A DNA stretch of 64,000 nt from CAMDBL01 sp964498125 (GTDB lineage Bacteria > Pseudomonadota > Alphaproteobacteria > Rhizobiales > Hyphomicrobiaceae), in NCBI GenBank assembly GCA_964498125.1, contig CAZCGE010000121.1, forward strand, positions 1-64,000, in the 5' to 3' direction. Within the stretch, counting starts at the first letter, position 1, and each line of letters begins with the position of its first letter. The notes beneath the pieces were generated by a model. The model worked only from the letters and a program-made list of their open reading frames with translations. It was not told where the DNA came from and ran no database searches. The position numbers were made by a program, and so were the translations under genes. Positions 36,400-45,011 of this stretch are shown here, one piece after another.

Positions 36400-39300
36400 T
36401 CAGCGAGTTATGACAAAAGTGGTTGCGGGGGCGCGCAACAGCCAGTCCTCGGCGCCGTTGCGAAGGCGGGAGTAGATCGCAAGCCGACGCCGCCCTGGAT
36501 CGTAACGCGTGGCAAGCTGCACGCCGTCGTCCGCGCCGATGTAGAGTGCGGCGGGAAACGTAACGTCAGCAAGCTCGATCGCATCGGAGCCCAGCACCTC
36601 GCGTGCGGCGACGGTGAGCATGTCGAGGTAGCCCGCCGCGGGAAACACGCACTCGCCATCGAGGCGATGATGGCCGAGAAACCCATGAGTCGTAAGGCTC
36701 ACCTCGTTCGACCAGCTTGGCACGGGACCTCGATCGGAGCGGCCGAGCAGAGGATGCTCCGGTGCCGGTTGCAGGCTGCGTTGCGCCTCCTCCGGCGCGC
36801 TCCACAGCTCCTGCAAAATCCAAGGGGTGGCCGGCAGCGCGAGCTGGCGGCCGCCGGCACCGTGCAGCGCCGTCCAATCGATCTCGACGCCGGCGACGTA
36901 GAGCTGGCCGGTCGCGACCGCGAGCGAGACGAGGTCGCCCCAACGCTTGTCGAGCGTGCTGACCGTCACCACCTCTCGCCGCTTCGCGGCCGCGCAAGCC
37001 GCCGTCATGCTCGACAGTGTACGATGCGGCCCCAGCTCGACAAATGTATCCGCGCTCAGCTCCAGCGCCGTCTCGATCGCCTGTTGATAGCGCACGGGGT
37101 AGCGCAAGTTCTGCCACCAGTAGTCGGCGTCGAAACGGTCGTTCGGCGAGCCCGTTACGGTGGAGATCACCGGCAATGTGGGCGATGCCGTCTCCAACTC
37201 GCCGACATCGGCCTTGAAGATATGCTCGACGGGCTCGAACCAGCTCGAATGGTAGGCGAAGTCGAGTGCCAGCTTGCGCGTGAGAATGCTGGAGTCTTCG
37301 GCGTTGAGCCGGGCGATCAGCCGGTCGATGGCGGGTTCCTCGCCGGTCACGGTGACCATGTCGGGTGAATTGTAGCCGCCGATCTCGATGCTGCCGTCGG
37401 CGGGCAACAAGGGTGCGATGGCCTCCGCTCCCAGTCCGATCGCGGCCATGGTGCCGACCCGGTCGACGTGGCCTCTGATGAGCCCGCGATGGGTGACGAG
37501 CCGGGCGACCGCCGCAGCGCCGATCCCGCCTGCCAGGTAGGCAGCAGTCACCTCGCCGAAGCTGTGGCCGAGCACGATGTCGGGCTTGACGCCGCGGGCG
37601 CGCCAGACCTCGGCCAGTCCGGTCTGGAATGCGAACATCACCGCGGGCGTGATCGCCGCATCGTGGATCCTGCTGTCGGCCTCGCTCGACAGCAACATGT
37701 CGACTACCGACCAGCCGCCAATCGTTCTGAATACACTGTCGAACTGCTCGACGGTGTTGCGGAACACCGGCTCACGCTCGATCAGCTCGCGACCCATCGC
37801 CCACCATTGGCCGCCTTGGCCGGTCATGGTGAAGGCGATCTTGCGCCCCGGCTTTGCTCGGCCAGCCATGATTTGTGGCGGAGCGTGCCGGTCTTCGGAT
37901 GGCCACGCGCGGCCTTCGGCGAGACAGAGGAGCCGCGCGCGAAGCTCGTCCGGCGTCGCGGCCACGATCACGGCGCGATGCTCGGCGTGATCGCGCTGTG
38001 CGGCAAGGGCTGCTGCGATCTCGCGCACGCTGCATCCAGCGAGCGTGCCGCCCTCGATTGCAGCCGCCAAAGTTGCCGCGAACTCTTGCAGGTGCTGGGG
38101 TGAGGTCGCCGACAATGGCACCGGCAGCGGGCGGTCGTCTGGCGCGGCGACAACGCCACTGGCGACGACACGCGCAGGCCGCTCGACATCTGCCGCGCTT
38201 ACGAGCACGCACGCATTGGTGCCGCCGAAGCCGAACGAGTTGACGAGGGCGCGCACAGGGCGATTGCTGGAGCCGAGATCGAGCGGGCGGTTGGCGACTG
38301 TTATTCCCATGGCCTCGAAGTCTATGCGCGGATTGGGTCGCTCGAAGCCGAGGCTCGGGGGCACGTGTCTGTGGTGGACAACGAGTGCGGTCTTGATTAG
38401 GCCAGCGATACCGGCGGCGGGCTCGAGGTGTCCGAGATTGGTCTTCGATGAGCCGATCGGCAGCGGTGCAGCGCGTTGACGTCTACCGAAAACGGCTCCG
38501 ATCGCATTCGCCTCGATGGGATCGCCGACCGGCGTGCCGGTGCCGTGCGCCTCCACATACGCGATGTCGCGCGGCTCGATTCCGGCACGGTCGGCGGCGC
38601 TGCGCATCATGGCGATCTGGGCATCGAGGCTCGGCTCGGTAATCGTGCTGGTGCGGCCGTCCTGGTTCACTGCCGTCGCATCGATCACGGCGTAGATGCG
38701 ATCCCCGGCCACCAGCGCGTCATCGAGGCGTCGGAGTACGACGACGCCCACGCCCTCGCCACGTACGAATCCGTCCGCCGCCGCGTCGAAGGCGCGGATG
38801 CGGCCCGTCGGCGACAGCATGTGCGCTCTGCTGAACGTGATGAACATGCGCGGATCGAGCAGGATGTTGACGCCGCCGGCCAACGCCATGTCGCACGAGG
38901 CGTCCGCCAGATGCCGGCAGGCCGTATCGACCGCGACCAGCGAGGACGAGCACGCCGTGTCGACACCCATGCTGGGGCCGGTCAGATCGAGCCGGTTGGA
39001 GACACGATTGGCGACGATGGAGAGCGCCGTGCCAGTGCCGGCCTGGATGTCGCCGATGCCGGAGCGGTAGCGCTGCAGCAGCCCGTAGTCGGTATTGGAG
39101 ACGCCGATGAAGACACCGGTCTTGTTGCTCTGCAGTGTGCGCAATGGCAGGCGCGCATCATGGACGGCCTCGCAGGCCACCATCAGCAGTAGCCGCTGCT
39201 GCGGGTCCATGGCCTCGGCCTCGCGAGGCGACAGACCGAAATAATCCGCATCGAAGCCGCGAATATCATCGAGGAACCCGCCCCACTTGGAGTAGGATCG

Positions 39301-39468
39301 ATCGGGCAAGTCCGCGCCAGGGTCGCAGAAGCTGCCGAGGCCCCAGCGATCCCGCGGGATCTCGGTGATCGCGCAACGTCCAGCGGTAAGCAGCGACCAG
39401 TAGCTGTGAGCGTCATGGACGCCACCTGGAAATCGACAGCCGATGCCAATGATGGCGATGCGCTGCAC
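36400..39468 (-). pseudogene. Type I polyketide synthase, 5' half (KS-AT-DH part)
   Basis: 1,022 residues from the true start: a ketosynthase (GVDTACSSSLVAVD with Cys173, EAHGTGTPVGDP, TNLGHLEPAAG), then an acyltransferase (GHSFGEVTAAYLAGG). The first hot-dog half of a dehydratase follows (HRLDGECVFPAAGYLDM). The frame ends abruptly at a TGA 36400-36402 beside the mobile-element junction. The remaining DH, ER, KR and ACP are at 9816-13115 on the same strand. KS and AT look intact and could still be translated, but the module cannot complete a cycle without its carrier protein. Confidence 0.88.
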
Positions 39469-39517
39469 GTGCGGACCTTTCTTTGCTACTTGGCAACGAC
39501 AGACTTTACGTTAATGT

Positions 39518-39533
39518 ATGCAAATGTGTGAAT
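39518..39533 (-). promoter_or_regulatory. Candidate ArsR-type operator between PKS and lip genes
   Basis: Read on the minus strand the site is ATTCACACATTTGCAT, 12 of 16 positions identical to the dyad before dsrE3C. It lies in the 100-base divergent promoter region between the PKS gene and the first lipoyl synthase gene. Confidence 0.35.
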
Positions 39534-39570
39534 GCAAGACGGCGTTTGCGGCGACGAGGAGCCTGATCGA

Positions 39571-40614
39571 ATGAGCTGGATGCAGCAACTCCATGCGATC
39601 GAGGCGCTGGAGGACGGCGCGTTCGACCCCGCCTTGGTGGCGGAGATGGAACGTGCCGGCGGGAGTCGTGCGATGCGATTCTCGACGCCGACGTTCAAGG
39701 AGTATTCCTCGTCAGAGATCAAGGGCTGCGGCAAGAACTCGTTTCCTGCATTCTCGGTGACGGCGGGGGCCTGCGCGCTCGATTGCGACCACTGCCAGGC
39801 CAAGATCCTCGAGCCGATGATCCCGGCCACCTCGCCGGACATGCTCGATCGGAAGGTGCGCGATCTGATGATGCTTCAGGACCTGCAGGGCTTCCTGCTG
39901 TCGGGTGGCTCCAATCGGAGGAACGAGATCAAGTACGAGAAGTTCCTGCCCGTCATCGAGCGGCTGAAGCGCGATTTTCCGCATCTCAAGGTCGCGATCC
40001 ATTCCGCGTTGCTCGACGAGGCGCGCGCCAAGGCGATGGAGAGCGCCGGCGTCGACACGGCGATGATGGACGTGATCGGTGCTCAGGATACGATCCGCGA
40101 GGTGTATCATCTCGACCGGCCGGTGTCCGATTTCGAGGCGACCCTGGCGGCCTTGTGCTCGACGCGGATGGAAGTGGTGCCGCACATCGTTATCGGCCTG
40201 CATTACGGCCGCGTCCTGGGTGAGGCCAGCGCGCTCGACATTTGCGCAAGACACGGCATTCACTCGCTGGTGCTGGTCGTCGTGATGCCGTTCTACACGC
40301 GCGGTTTTGCGACGCCGGAGACGTCGGATATTGGGCGTATCTTCCTGGCGGCGCGGCGGCGCTTGCCAGACAAGCAGGTGTTGCTCGGCTGCGCGCGTCC
40401 CGCCGGCATGCACAAACGCGTGACCGACGCCTACGCCGTGATGGCGGGCCTCGACGGCATCGCGTTTCCGGCCGATGGGGCGGTTGCACTGTGCGATGCG
40501 ATCGGCCGGCCGTACGAGCAGCAGCATGCCTGTTGCTCGATCAAGGTGGGTGGCGCCAGACCCTCGGGGGCGGCCACCGCGGTGCGGCCGATGACGAGGG
40601 CGTGTGCCGGGTAG
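39571..40614 (+). CDS. Radical SAM lipoyl synthase, LipS1/LipS2 pair member 1
   Basis: 347 residues with the radical-SAM cluster motif CALDCDHCQ and a glycine-rich SAM region (LLSGGSNRRNE). A pair of such proteins (LipS1 and LipS2) inserts the two sulfur atoms of lipoate in sHdr-containing bacteria and archaea. Here its neighbours are a second such enzyme and an sLpl(AB) ligase, which supports that role over a generic radical SAM function. Which of the two is LipS1 is not settled here, so no symbol is given. The ATG at 39571 has GAGGAG ten bases upstream. An in-frame ATG-poor extension to 39532 is less likely. Confidence 0.8.
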   Translation: MSWMQQLHAIEALEDGAFDPALVAEMERAGGSRAMRFSTPTFKEYSSSEIKGCGKNSFPAFSVTAGACALDCDHCQAKILEPMIPATSPDMLDRKVRDLMMLQDLQGFLLSGGSNRRNEIKYEKFLPVIERLKRDFPHLKVAIHSALLDEARAKAMESAGVDTAMMDVIGAQDTIREVYHLDRPVSDFEATLAALCSTRMEVVPHIVIGLHYGRVLGEASALDICARHGIHSLVLVVVMPFYTRGFATPETSDIGRIFLAARRRLPDKQVLLGCARPAGMHKRVTDAYAVMAGLDGIAFPADGAVALCDAIGRPYEQQHACCSIKVGGARPSGAATAVRPMTRACAG

Positions 40615-40638
40615 CCCGGGCACCCGAGGGGGGCTAGA

Positions 40639-40917
40639 ATGAGGGATGAGAGGTTCGAATTTGACGACGACAAGGCGCGCTCGAACTGGAACAAGCACCA
40701 CATCTCGTTTGAAGAAGCCCGGGCAGTATTTGACGATGAGGCCCGGCTCGAAGAGCCCGATGACGACCCCGACGAGGAAAGATGGATCGCGACAGGGCTC
40801 GCATTGGACAAATGCCTGGTAGTCGTATTCGTGGTGCGTAACGGGCGAACTCGAATCATCTCGGCGCGAAAGGCCAACAGACATGAGCAAGCCGACTACT
40901 TCGCCTCACGTGGATGA
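40639..40917 (+). CDS. brnT: BrnT-family toxin
   Basis: 92 residues with the BrnT/DUF497 pattern: FEFDDDKARSNWNKHHISFE, EEARAVFDDEARLEE and RTRIISARKANRHEQADY. BrnT is a RelE-fold ribonuclease toxin. It overlaps the following antitoxin-like gene by 35 bases and is placed between the two lipoyl synthase genes, in the same direction. Confidence 0.85.
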   Translation: MRDERFEFDDDKARSNWNKHHISFEEARAVFDDEARLEEPDDDPDEERWIATGLALDKCLVVVFVVRNGRTRIISARKANRHEQADYFASRG

Positions 40918-41269
40918 CCGGTCGAGCGACAAGGATCACGGCAAGATGTCCGCCGAGGACTGGAAGCGTTTCGACGAATTGACGGATGAGGACATCGCCG
41001 CAGCTGTCGCGACCGATCCGGATGCTGCTCCGATCAAGACCGGGCCGGGTCCATCCAAGGCAAGGCGCGTTTCATTCGCCAAGCACGTGCGGCAGAAACT
41101 CGCCATGTCGCGCGAGGCCTTCGCTGCGAGCTACGGCATCCCGTTCGACACGCTGAATGCCTGGGAGCGGCACGAGGTGAAGCCGACGCCGGTCGAGGAG
41201 GCCTATCTGCGGCTGATCGAACGCGACCCGGAGATGGCGCGGCTGGCGCCGCCGGTGGCGGCAATTTAG
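40883..41269 (+). CDS. BrnA-like antitoxin with XRE-type helix-turn-helix
   Basis: 128 residues. The middle has the BrnA-like LTDEDIAAAVATDPDAAP segment. The C-terminal part (FAKHVRQKLAMSREAFAASY, GIPFDTLNAWERHEVKP) is a helix-turn-helix resembling the XRE/antitoxin-MqsA type, and differs from the usual short BrnA ribbon-helix-helix. It should neutralise the overlapping toxin and regulate the pair. Confidence 0.72.
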   Translation: MSKPTTSPHVDDRSSDKDHGKMSAEDWKRFDELTDEDIAAAVATDPDAAPIKTGPGPSKARRVSFAKHVRQKLAMSREAFAASYGIPFDTLNAWERHEVKPTPVEEAYLRLIERDPEMARLAPPVAAI

Positions 41270-41285
41270 ATTTGGGTACTCACGC

Positions 41286-42584
41286 ATGTCATGCCTCAAA
41301 CGCGAAATCGCACTTCCTTCCGCCAAGGGCGCCAATGGCCTCGACTTCAACGCGCTGGAGGCGATGATCCCCCGCGCGCCCACGCCAACGCCGCGCGAGG
41401 CGAAGAACGGCGGACGCGTGAAGCTCGCCAACGTGCCGCCGGAGGGCGTGTACCTGCCCAACAACAACCGGCTGGCGCCGCACATGCGCTCGCCCGAGTA
41501 CGTGCAGATGTCGACGGCGGCGGCGATCACACTCGGGATCATGCCGGGCAAGATGCACGGCTGCTCGTGCACGCGCTGCCTCAACCTGCTGCTCAGCTAT
41601 CCGGAAGGCTGCCGCGCCAATTGCGCCTACTGCGGGCTGGCGCGGCATCGCGAGGCCGACCGCGACTACGCCGACCGCAATTTCATCCGCGTCGACTGGC
41701 CGGCGGTGCCGATGGCGCAGATCGTCGACAAAGTGGCAAGCGATGGCGACAAGACGCCGTTCCAACGGATGTGCATTTCCATGATCACGCATCCGAACTC
41801 GGATGCCGACACGGTGACTGTGCTCAAGCAATGGACCGACCGCATCGACCCGGCAACCGTGCCGGTCTCGATCCTTTCCAACCCGACGACGATGACGCGC
41901 GCCGACGTAGCCCAGCTCCACGGCCTCGGCGCAGACATCTTCACGGTCGCGATCGATGCGGCGACGCCGGCTATTTTCGACCGTACCCGCGGCAAGGGCG
42001 TGCAGTCGCCGCATTCGTGGGCGAAATACTGGGAGATCCTGGAGGACGCACGCGATATCTTTGGCAATCAGAAGTTCGGCGCGCATATCATCGTCGGCAT
42101 GGGCGAGACCGAGCACGATACGCTGAGCCTCGTGCAGCGCATCGTCGACATGGGCGGCCACAGCCACATGTTCTGCTTCTTCCCGGAGAAGGGCTCGCTG
42201 ATGGACCACCTGCCCGCAACGCCGCGCGACCAGTGGCGGCGGGTGCAGATCGCGCGCTACCTGATCGACTACGGGGGTGTGCGCGTCGAGCACATGCGCT
42301 TCGACGAAGCCGGCCGCGTGAGCGACTTCGGCATCCCCAAAGCCGAGCTGGACACGATCATCGGCCAGGGTCTTGCTTTCCGTACCTCGGGCTGTCCCGG
42401 CAAGGTGCGCGAGGACTTGTCAGCGTGCGACCGTCCCTACGGCGACAGCCCGCCCTCGAATATTGCAAGCTATCCGTTCCAGCCCGCGCCCGCCGACCTA
42501 CGCAAAATTCGGCATCAGCTCGGGATGGAGAAGCCGGGTGAGGCCTATGTCGAGGGCGAGGAGCTGGAAGTCGAGGGGCGGTAG
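41286..42584 (+). CDS. Radical SAM lipoyl synthase, LipS1/LipS2 pair member 2
   Basis: 432 residues with a cysteine-dense region CSCTRCLNLLLSYPEGC followed by RANCAYCGLAR, giving a radical-SAM CxxxCxxC plus auxiliary cluster ligands. The biotin-synthase-like (BioB fold) barrel follows, with MITHPNSDADTV and HIIVGMGETEHDTL. The two-cluster arrangement fits sulfur insertion into an octanoyl chain. It is followed after three bases by the sLpl(AB) gene. Assignment to the LipS1/LipS2 pair rests on this context and motif layout. Confidence 0.8.
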   Translation: MSCLKREIALPSAKGANGLDFNALEAMIPRAPTPTPREAKNGGRVKLANVPPEGVYLPNNNRLAPHMRSPEYVQMSTAAAITLGIMPGKMHGCSCTRCLNLLLSYPEGCRANCAYCGLARHREADRDYADRNFIRVDWPAVPMAQIVDKVASDGDKTPFQRMCISMITHPNSDADTVTVLKQWTDRIDPATVPVSILSNPTTMTRADVAQLHGLGADIFTVAIDAATPAIFDRTRGKGVQSPHSWAKYWEILEDARDIFGNQKFGAHIIVGMGETEHDTLSLVQRIVDMGGHSHMFCFFPEKGSLMDHLPATPRDQWRRVQIARYLIDYGGVRVEHMRFDEAGRVSDFGIPKAELDTIIGQGLAFRTSGCPGKVREDLSACDRPYGDSPPSNIASYPFQPAPADLRKIRHQLGMEKPGEAYVEGEELEVEGR

Positions 42585-42587
42585 GTC

Positions 42588-43658
42588 ATGACCATTCCCT
42601 TCCGCGTCATCGACACCGGCGTGCGCGACGGCCGCCTGCAGATCGCCTTCGACGAGGCGCTGATCGAGCTGCACCGGGCCGGCCGCGTGTCCGACACGGT
42701 CCGCTTCCTGCGGTTTCCGCCGACCGTGCTAGTCGGCCGCCATCAGGCGGTCAGCCACGAACTCAGGCTCGACCACATCGGCGCCAACGGCATCGGCGTC
42801 GTGCGGCGCATTACCGGCGGCGGGGCGATCTACCTGGACGAGGGGCAAGTCGGCTGGGAGATCGTGCTGTCGCGCAAGCGGCTGCCGATGCCGACGCTCG
42901 GCGACTACACGCGAATCATCTGCGAGGCGGTGGCGTCGGGGCTTTCGGAAAGCTTCGGCATCGACGCCCGCTTCCGTCCGCGCAACGACATCGAGGTCGA
43001 TGGCCGCAAGCTGTGCGGCACTGGCGGCTTCTTCGACGGCGACACGCTGATCTATCAGGGCACAGTCCTTGTCGACGTAGATCCGGCCGCGATGATGGCC
43101 TGCCTGAACGTGCCGCGTGCCAAGCTGGAGAAGCGCGATCTGGACAAGGCGGAAGCCCGCGTGACGACGTTGAAGGCCCTGCTCGGCCAAGCACCGGCAT
43201 TGGATGCGGTCCATGATGCCGTGCTGGCCGGATTGAGCACGAAGCTCGGCTTGGCCTTCGACCGCCAGGTGCCGGCCGCCGAGGAGGAGGCGCTGGCGCT
43301 TCGCAAGCACGATGACGAGATCGGGACGGACGAGTTCGTCTACTCGATCGACGATCCGCGTGGCGAGGACGTGCATGAGGCAACAATAACGTCGCCTGGC
43401 GGCACGGCGTCAGCATTCGTGCGCCTCGAAGGTAACGGCAAGGCACGCAGGATCCGCGAGGTCCTCGTGACTGGCGACTTCTTCGTGACGCCGCCGCGCA
43501 TGGTGCTTGACTTGGAAGCTCAATTGCGAGGCGTGCCAGTGCGCGATGCCGGCGCGGCAGTCGATAGTTTTTTTCAAACCACCAAGCCGAATATGCTGAC
43601 CATCGCGCCGGCTGACTTCAAGAGCGTGATCGAACGCGCGGTGGCGGCAGGATCATGA
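42588..43658 (+). CDS. Lipoate-protein ligase sLpl(AB)
   Basis: 356 residues combining a LplA catalytic domain and the LplB accessory domain in one chain, as in the sHdr-linked sLpl(AB). Visible are the substrate loop VRRITGGGAIYLDEGQVGW and the catalytic-lysine region VDGRKLCGTGGFF. The C-terminal part (about 240-350) is the LplB-like piece (DDEIGTDEFVYSIDDP). It should attach octanoate or lipoate to LbpA, encoded 8 kb downstream. It overlaps the next gene by four bases. Confidence 0.85.
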   Translation: MTIPFRVIDTGVRDGRLQIAFDEALIELHRAGRVSDTVRFLRFPPTVLVGRHQAVSHELRLDHIGANGIGVVRRITGGGAIYLDEGQVGWEIVLSRKRLPMPTLGDYTRIICEAVASGLSESFGIDARFRPRNDIEVDGRKLCGTGGFFDGDTLIYQGTVLVDVDPAAMMACLNVPRAKLEKRDLDKAEARVTTLKALLGQAPALDAVHDAVLAGLSTKLGLAFDRQVPAAEEEALALRKHDDEIGTDEFVYSIDDPRGEDVHEATITSPGGTASAFVRLEGNGKARRIREVLVTGDFFVTPPRMVLDLEAQLRGVPVRDAGAAVDSFFQTTKPNMLTIAPADFKSVIERAVAAGS

Positions 43659-44353
43659 AGTATCTTTCGATCATCCAGCATACGCAGTCCGAATTTCTCG
43701 GCCACATCGAGGACCACTTCGAGGGCCGCGGCATCCGCTTCGGCTACAGCCGCCCTTTCACCAGCGGTGGCAGTCTGCCTGACGTGGCAACGATCGGCGA
43801 TGGTCTCGTCCTGGTCGGTGGCGGGCCGTGGGGGACAGCGACGAAGGATCGGTTGTTGCCGACGCTGGACGCAGAGGTTCGCCTGACGAGGGCGTGCCTC
43901 ATGCTTGGCAAGCCAGTGCTGGCCATTGGATTAGGCAGCCAGATCCTTTCAATTGCCGCGGAAGGCGGGTCTGTCGAAGCGAGTCTCACCCTTGCCGCGG
44001 GTACGGCTCGGCGGATCAAGAATGGCGCGCTGGCCGGCCATCTTCCCGAGCGGTTCCCGATCATCACGTACGGACGCGATCGTGCCAATCCGCCGGCCTA
44101 TGCCGAGATCCTGGCGGTGGACGACGCCGGGCATCCGGCTCTCTTTCAGATCGGTCCAAACGCTTTCGGTTTCTCTGGGCACCCCGGTCTCAGGCCGGCC
44201 ATGATCGAGGACTTGATCATGGAAACCGACGATGTGCCGCCCAACGCCGACAAGATCCTGCCGGGCCTCGCGTCGATTGCGCCTATGATAGAGGATGCGC
44301 TCGTGCCCATCATGACCGGCGTGATCGAGTTGACGGGTTGGATGCGTACATAG
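43655..44353 (+). CDS. Class I glutamine amidotransferase-like protein lacking the nucleophile
   Basis: 232 residues of GATase class I fold. At the nucleophile elbow, normally G-[IV]-C-L-G, it reads LAIGLGSQILS, so the catalytic cysteine is glycine 92. At the usual HPE site it reads GFSGHPG, so the glutamate is also gone. It cannot hydrolyse glutamine by the known mechanism. GATase-like genes are recurrent in sHdr/lipoate clusters; a structural or binding role in lipoate transfer is the likely alternative. ATGA overlap with sLpl(AB). Confidence 0.75.
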   Translation: MKYLSIIQHTQSEFLGHIEDHFEGRGIRFGYSRPFTSGGSLPDVATIGDGLVLVGGGPWGTATKDRLLPTLDAEVRLTRACLMLGKPVLAIGLGSQILSIAAEGGSVEASLTLAAGTARRIKNGALAGHLPERFPIITYGRDRANPPAYAEILAVDDAGHPALFQIGPNAFGFSGHPGLRPAMIEDLIMETDDVPPNADKILPGLASIAPMIEDALVPIMTGVIELTGWMRT

Positions 44354-44400
44354 GCGGCGTAAGCCGTTCCCTGGCGCACCACGATGCGGCGGGCACGTGA

Positions 44401-44416
44401 ATTCAAAAATGCGAAT
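44401..44416 (-). promoter_or_regulatory. Candidate ArsR-type operator before dsrE3C
   Basis: On the minus strand the site reads ATTCGCATTTTTGAAT, an imperfect dyad (ATTC...GAAT) in an AT-rich patch 130 bases before dsrE3C. It is the reference for the similar sites near lip, yeeE and soe genes. Confidence 0.38.
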
Positions 44417-44543
44417 ATTAGATTGTAATGGGGTTTCTGGCGGGCTAGGGTGCGCAAAAGCGCGCGGTTGGCTGAGCGCTCACGGAACGATGGCCACATC
44501 TGCCGGCGACAAGAACCGGGCAGTGGCAGAGGAGGAACGAAAG

Positions 44544-44921
44544 ATGGCCAAGAAGCTTCTGATTATCATGGCGAATACCGATCCACGCAATTGCGAGGAG
44601 CTGGGCGCGCCATTCTTCCAGGCCTCGGTCGCGGCAGCGATGGACTACGAGGTCGAGGTGATCTGCACCGCGACGGCGGGCAGACTGATGAGGAAAGGCG
44701 TTGCCGAAAACCTTTTTGTCAAGCCGGGGAGCCCAAAGAGCGTCTACGACTTCATCAAGGACGCACATGAGGCCGGCGTGAAATTCTACTGCTGCTCGCC
44801 CAACCTCGATCTCTTCGACATGACCAAGGACGATCTCATTCCGGAATGCTCCGGCATCGTCGGCGGCGCCCACATGATCGAGGAGGTCATGGAAGGCGAC
44901 TGCAAGGTTCTGACGTATTAG
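44544..44921 (+). CDS. dsrE3C: Sulfur-trafficking protein DsrE3C
   Basis: 125 residues, DsrE fold, cytoplasmic. It has vicinal cysteines at 83 and 84 (VKFYCCSPNLDLF), the same positions as in the studied Hyphomicrobium DsrE3C, whose Cys84 carries the persulfide. It would receive sulfane sulfur, usually from TusA, and deliver it to the sHdr complex. No tusA lies in this locus. The ATG at 44544 has GAGGAGGAACGAA upstream. Confidence 0.87.
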   Translation: MAKKLLIIMANTDPRNCEELGAPFFQASVAAAMDYEVEVICTATAGRLMRKGVAENLFVKPGSPKSVYDFIKDAHEAGVKFYCCSPNLDLFDMTKDDLIPECSGIVGGAHMIEEVMEGDCKVLTY

Positions 44922-44923
44922 AG

Positions 44924-45006
44924 GAGGCAGTGGGCAATGGGCAGCAGGCAATAGGCAACTCGGCTTCTTTTACCGACTGCCTACTGCCTACTGCCGACTG
45001 CCCCCG
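44924..45006. repeat. Large imperfect hairpin with GGCAGTAGGCA units
   Basis: The gap between dsrE3C and shdrC1 is filled by an imperfect inverted repeat. The left arm is built of GGCAGTGGGCAATGGGCAG-like units; the right arm is CTGCCTACTGCCTACTGCC-like, about 30 bp per arm, with a loop near CTTCTTTTACCG. A third related tract (GGTAGGCAGCAGGCAGTAG) lies at the 3' end of the gene before lbpA. It may tune mRNA stability within the operon. Confidence 0.6.
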
Positions 45007-45011
45007 ATACA

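Larger units (their letters stand above)
13116..36411. mobile_element. Integrative mobilizable element splitting a PKS gene
   Basis: This roughly 23.3-kb block lies between the two co-linear halves of one PKS gene. A serine recombinase gene lies at its left edge and runs into PKS sequence. A conserved-looking hypothetical gene is at its right edge. It carries a MobF relaxase, a TraD-like coupling protein and a small accessory protein, but no type IV secretion genes, so it would be mobilizable rather than self-transmissible. Cargo includes a mercury-type operon, a Mrp-like antiporter operon, VapBC and two IS elements. The pentamer GTTAT occurs at both junctions (13124-13128 and 36407-36411). 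The exact crossover is not resolved. Confidence 0.75.

Noticed and set aside
44924..45006. CRISPR-like repeat array
   Set aside because: The units are short, contiguous and form opposing arms; there are no unique spacers and no cas genes.
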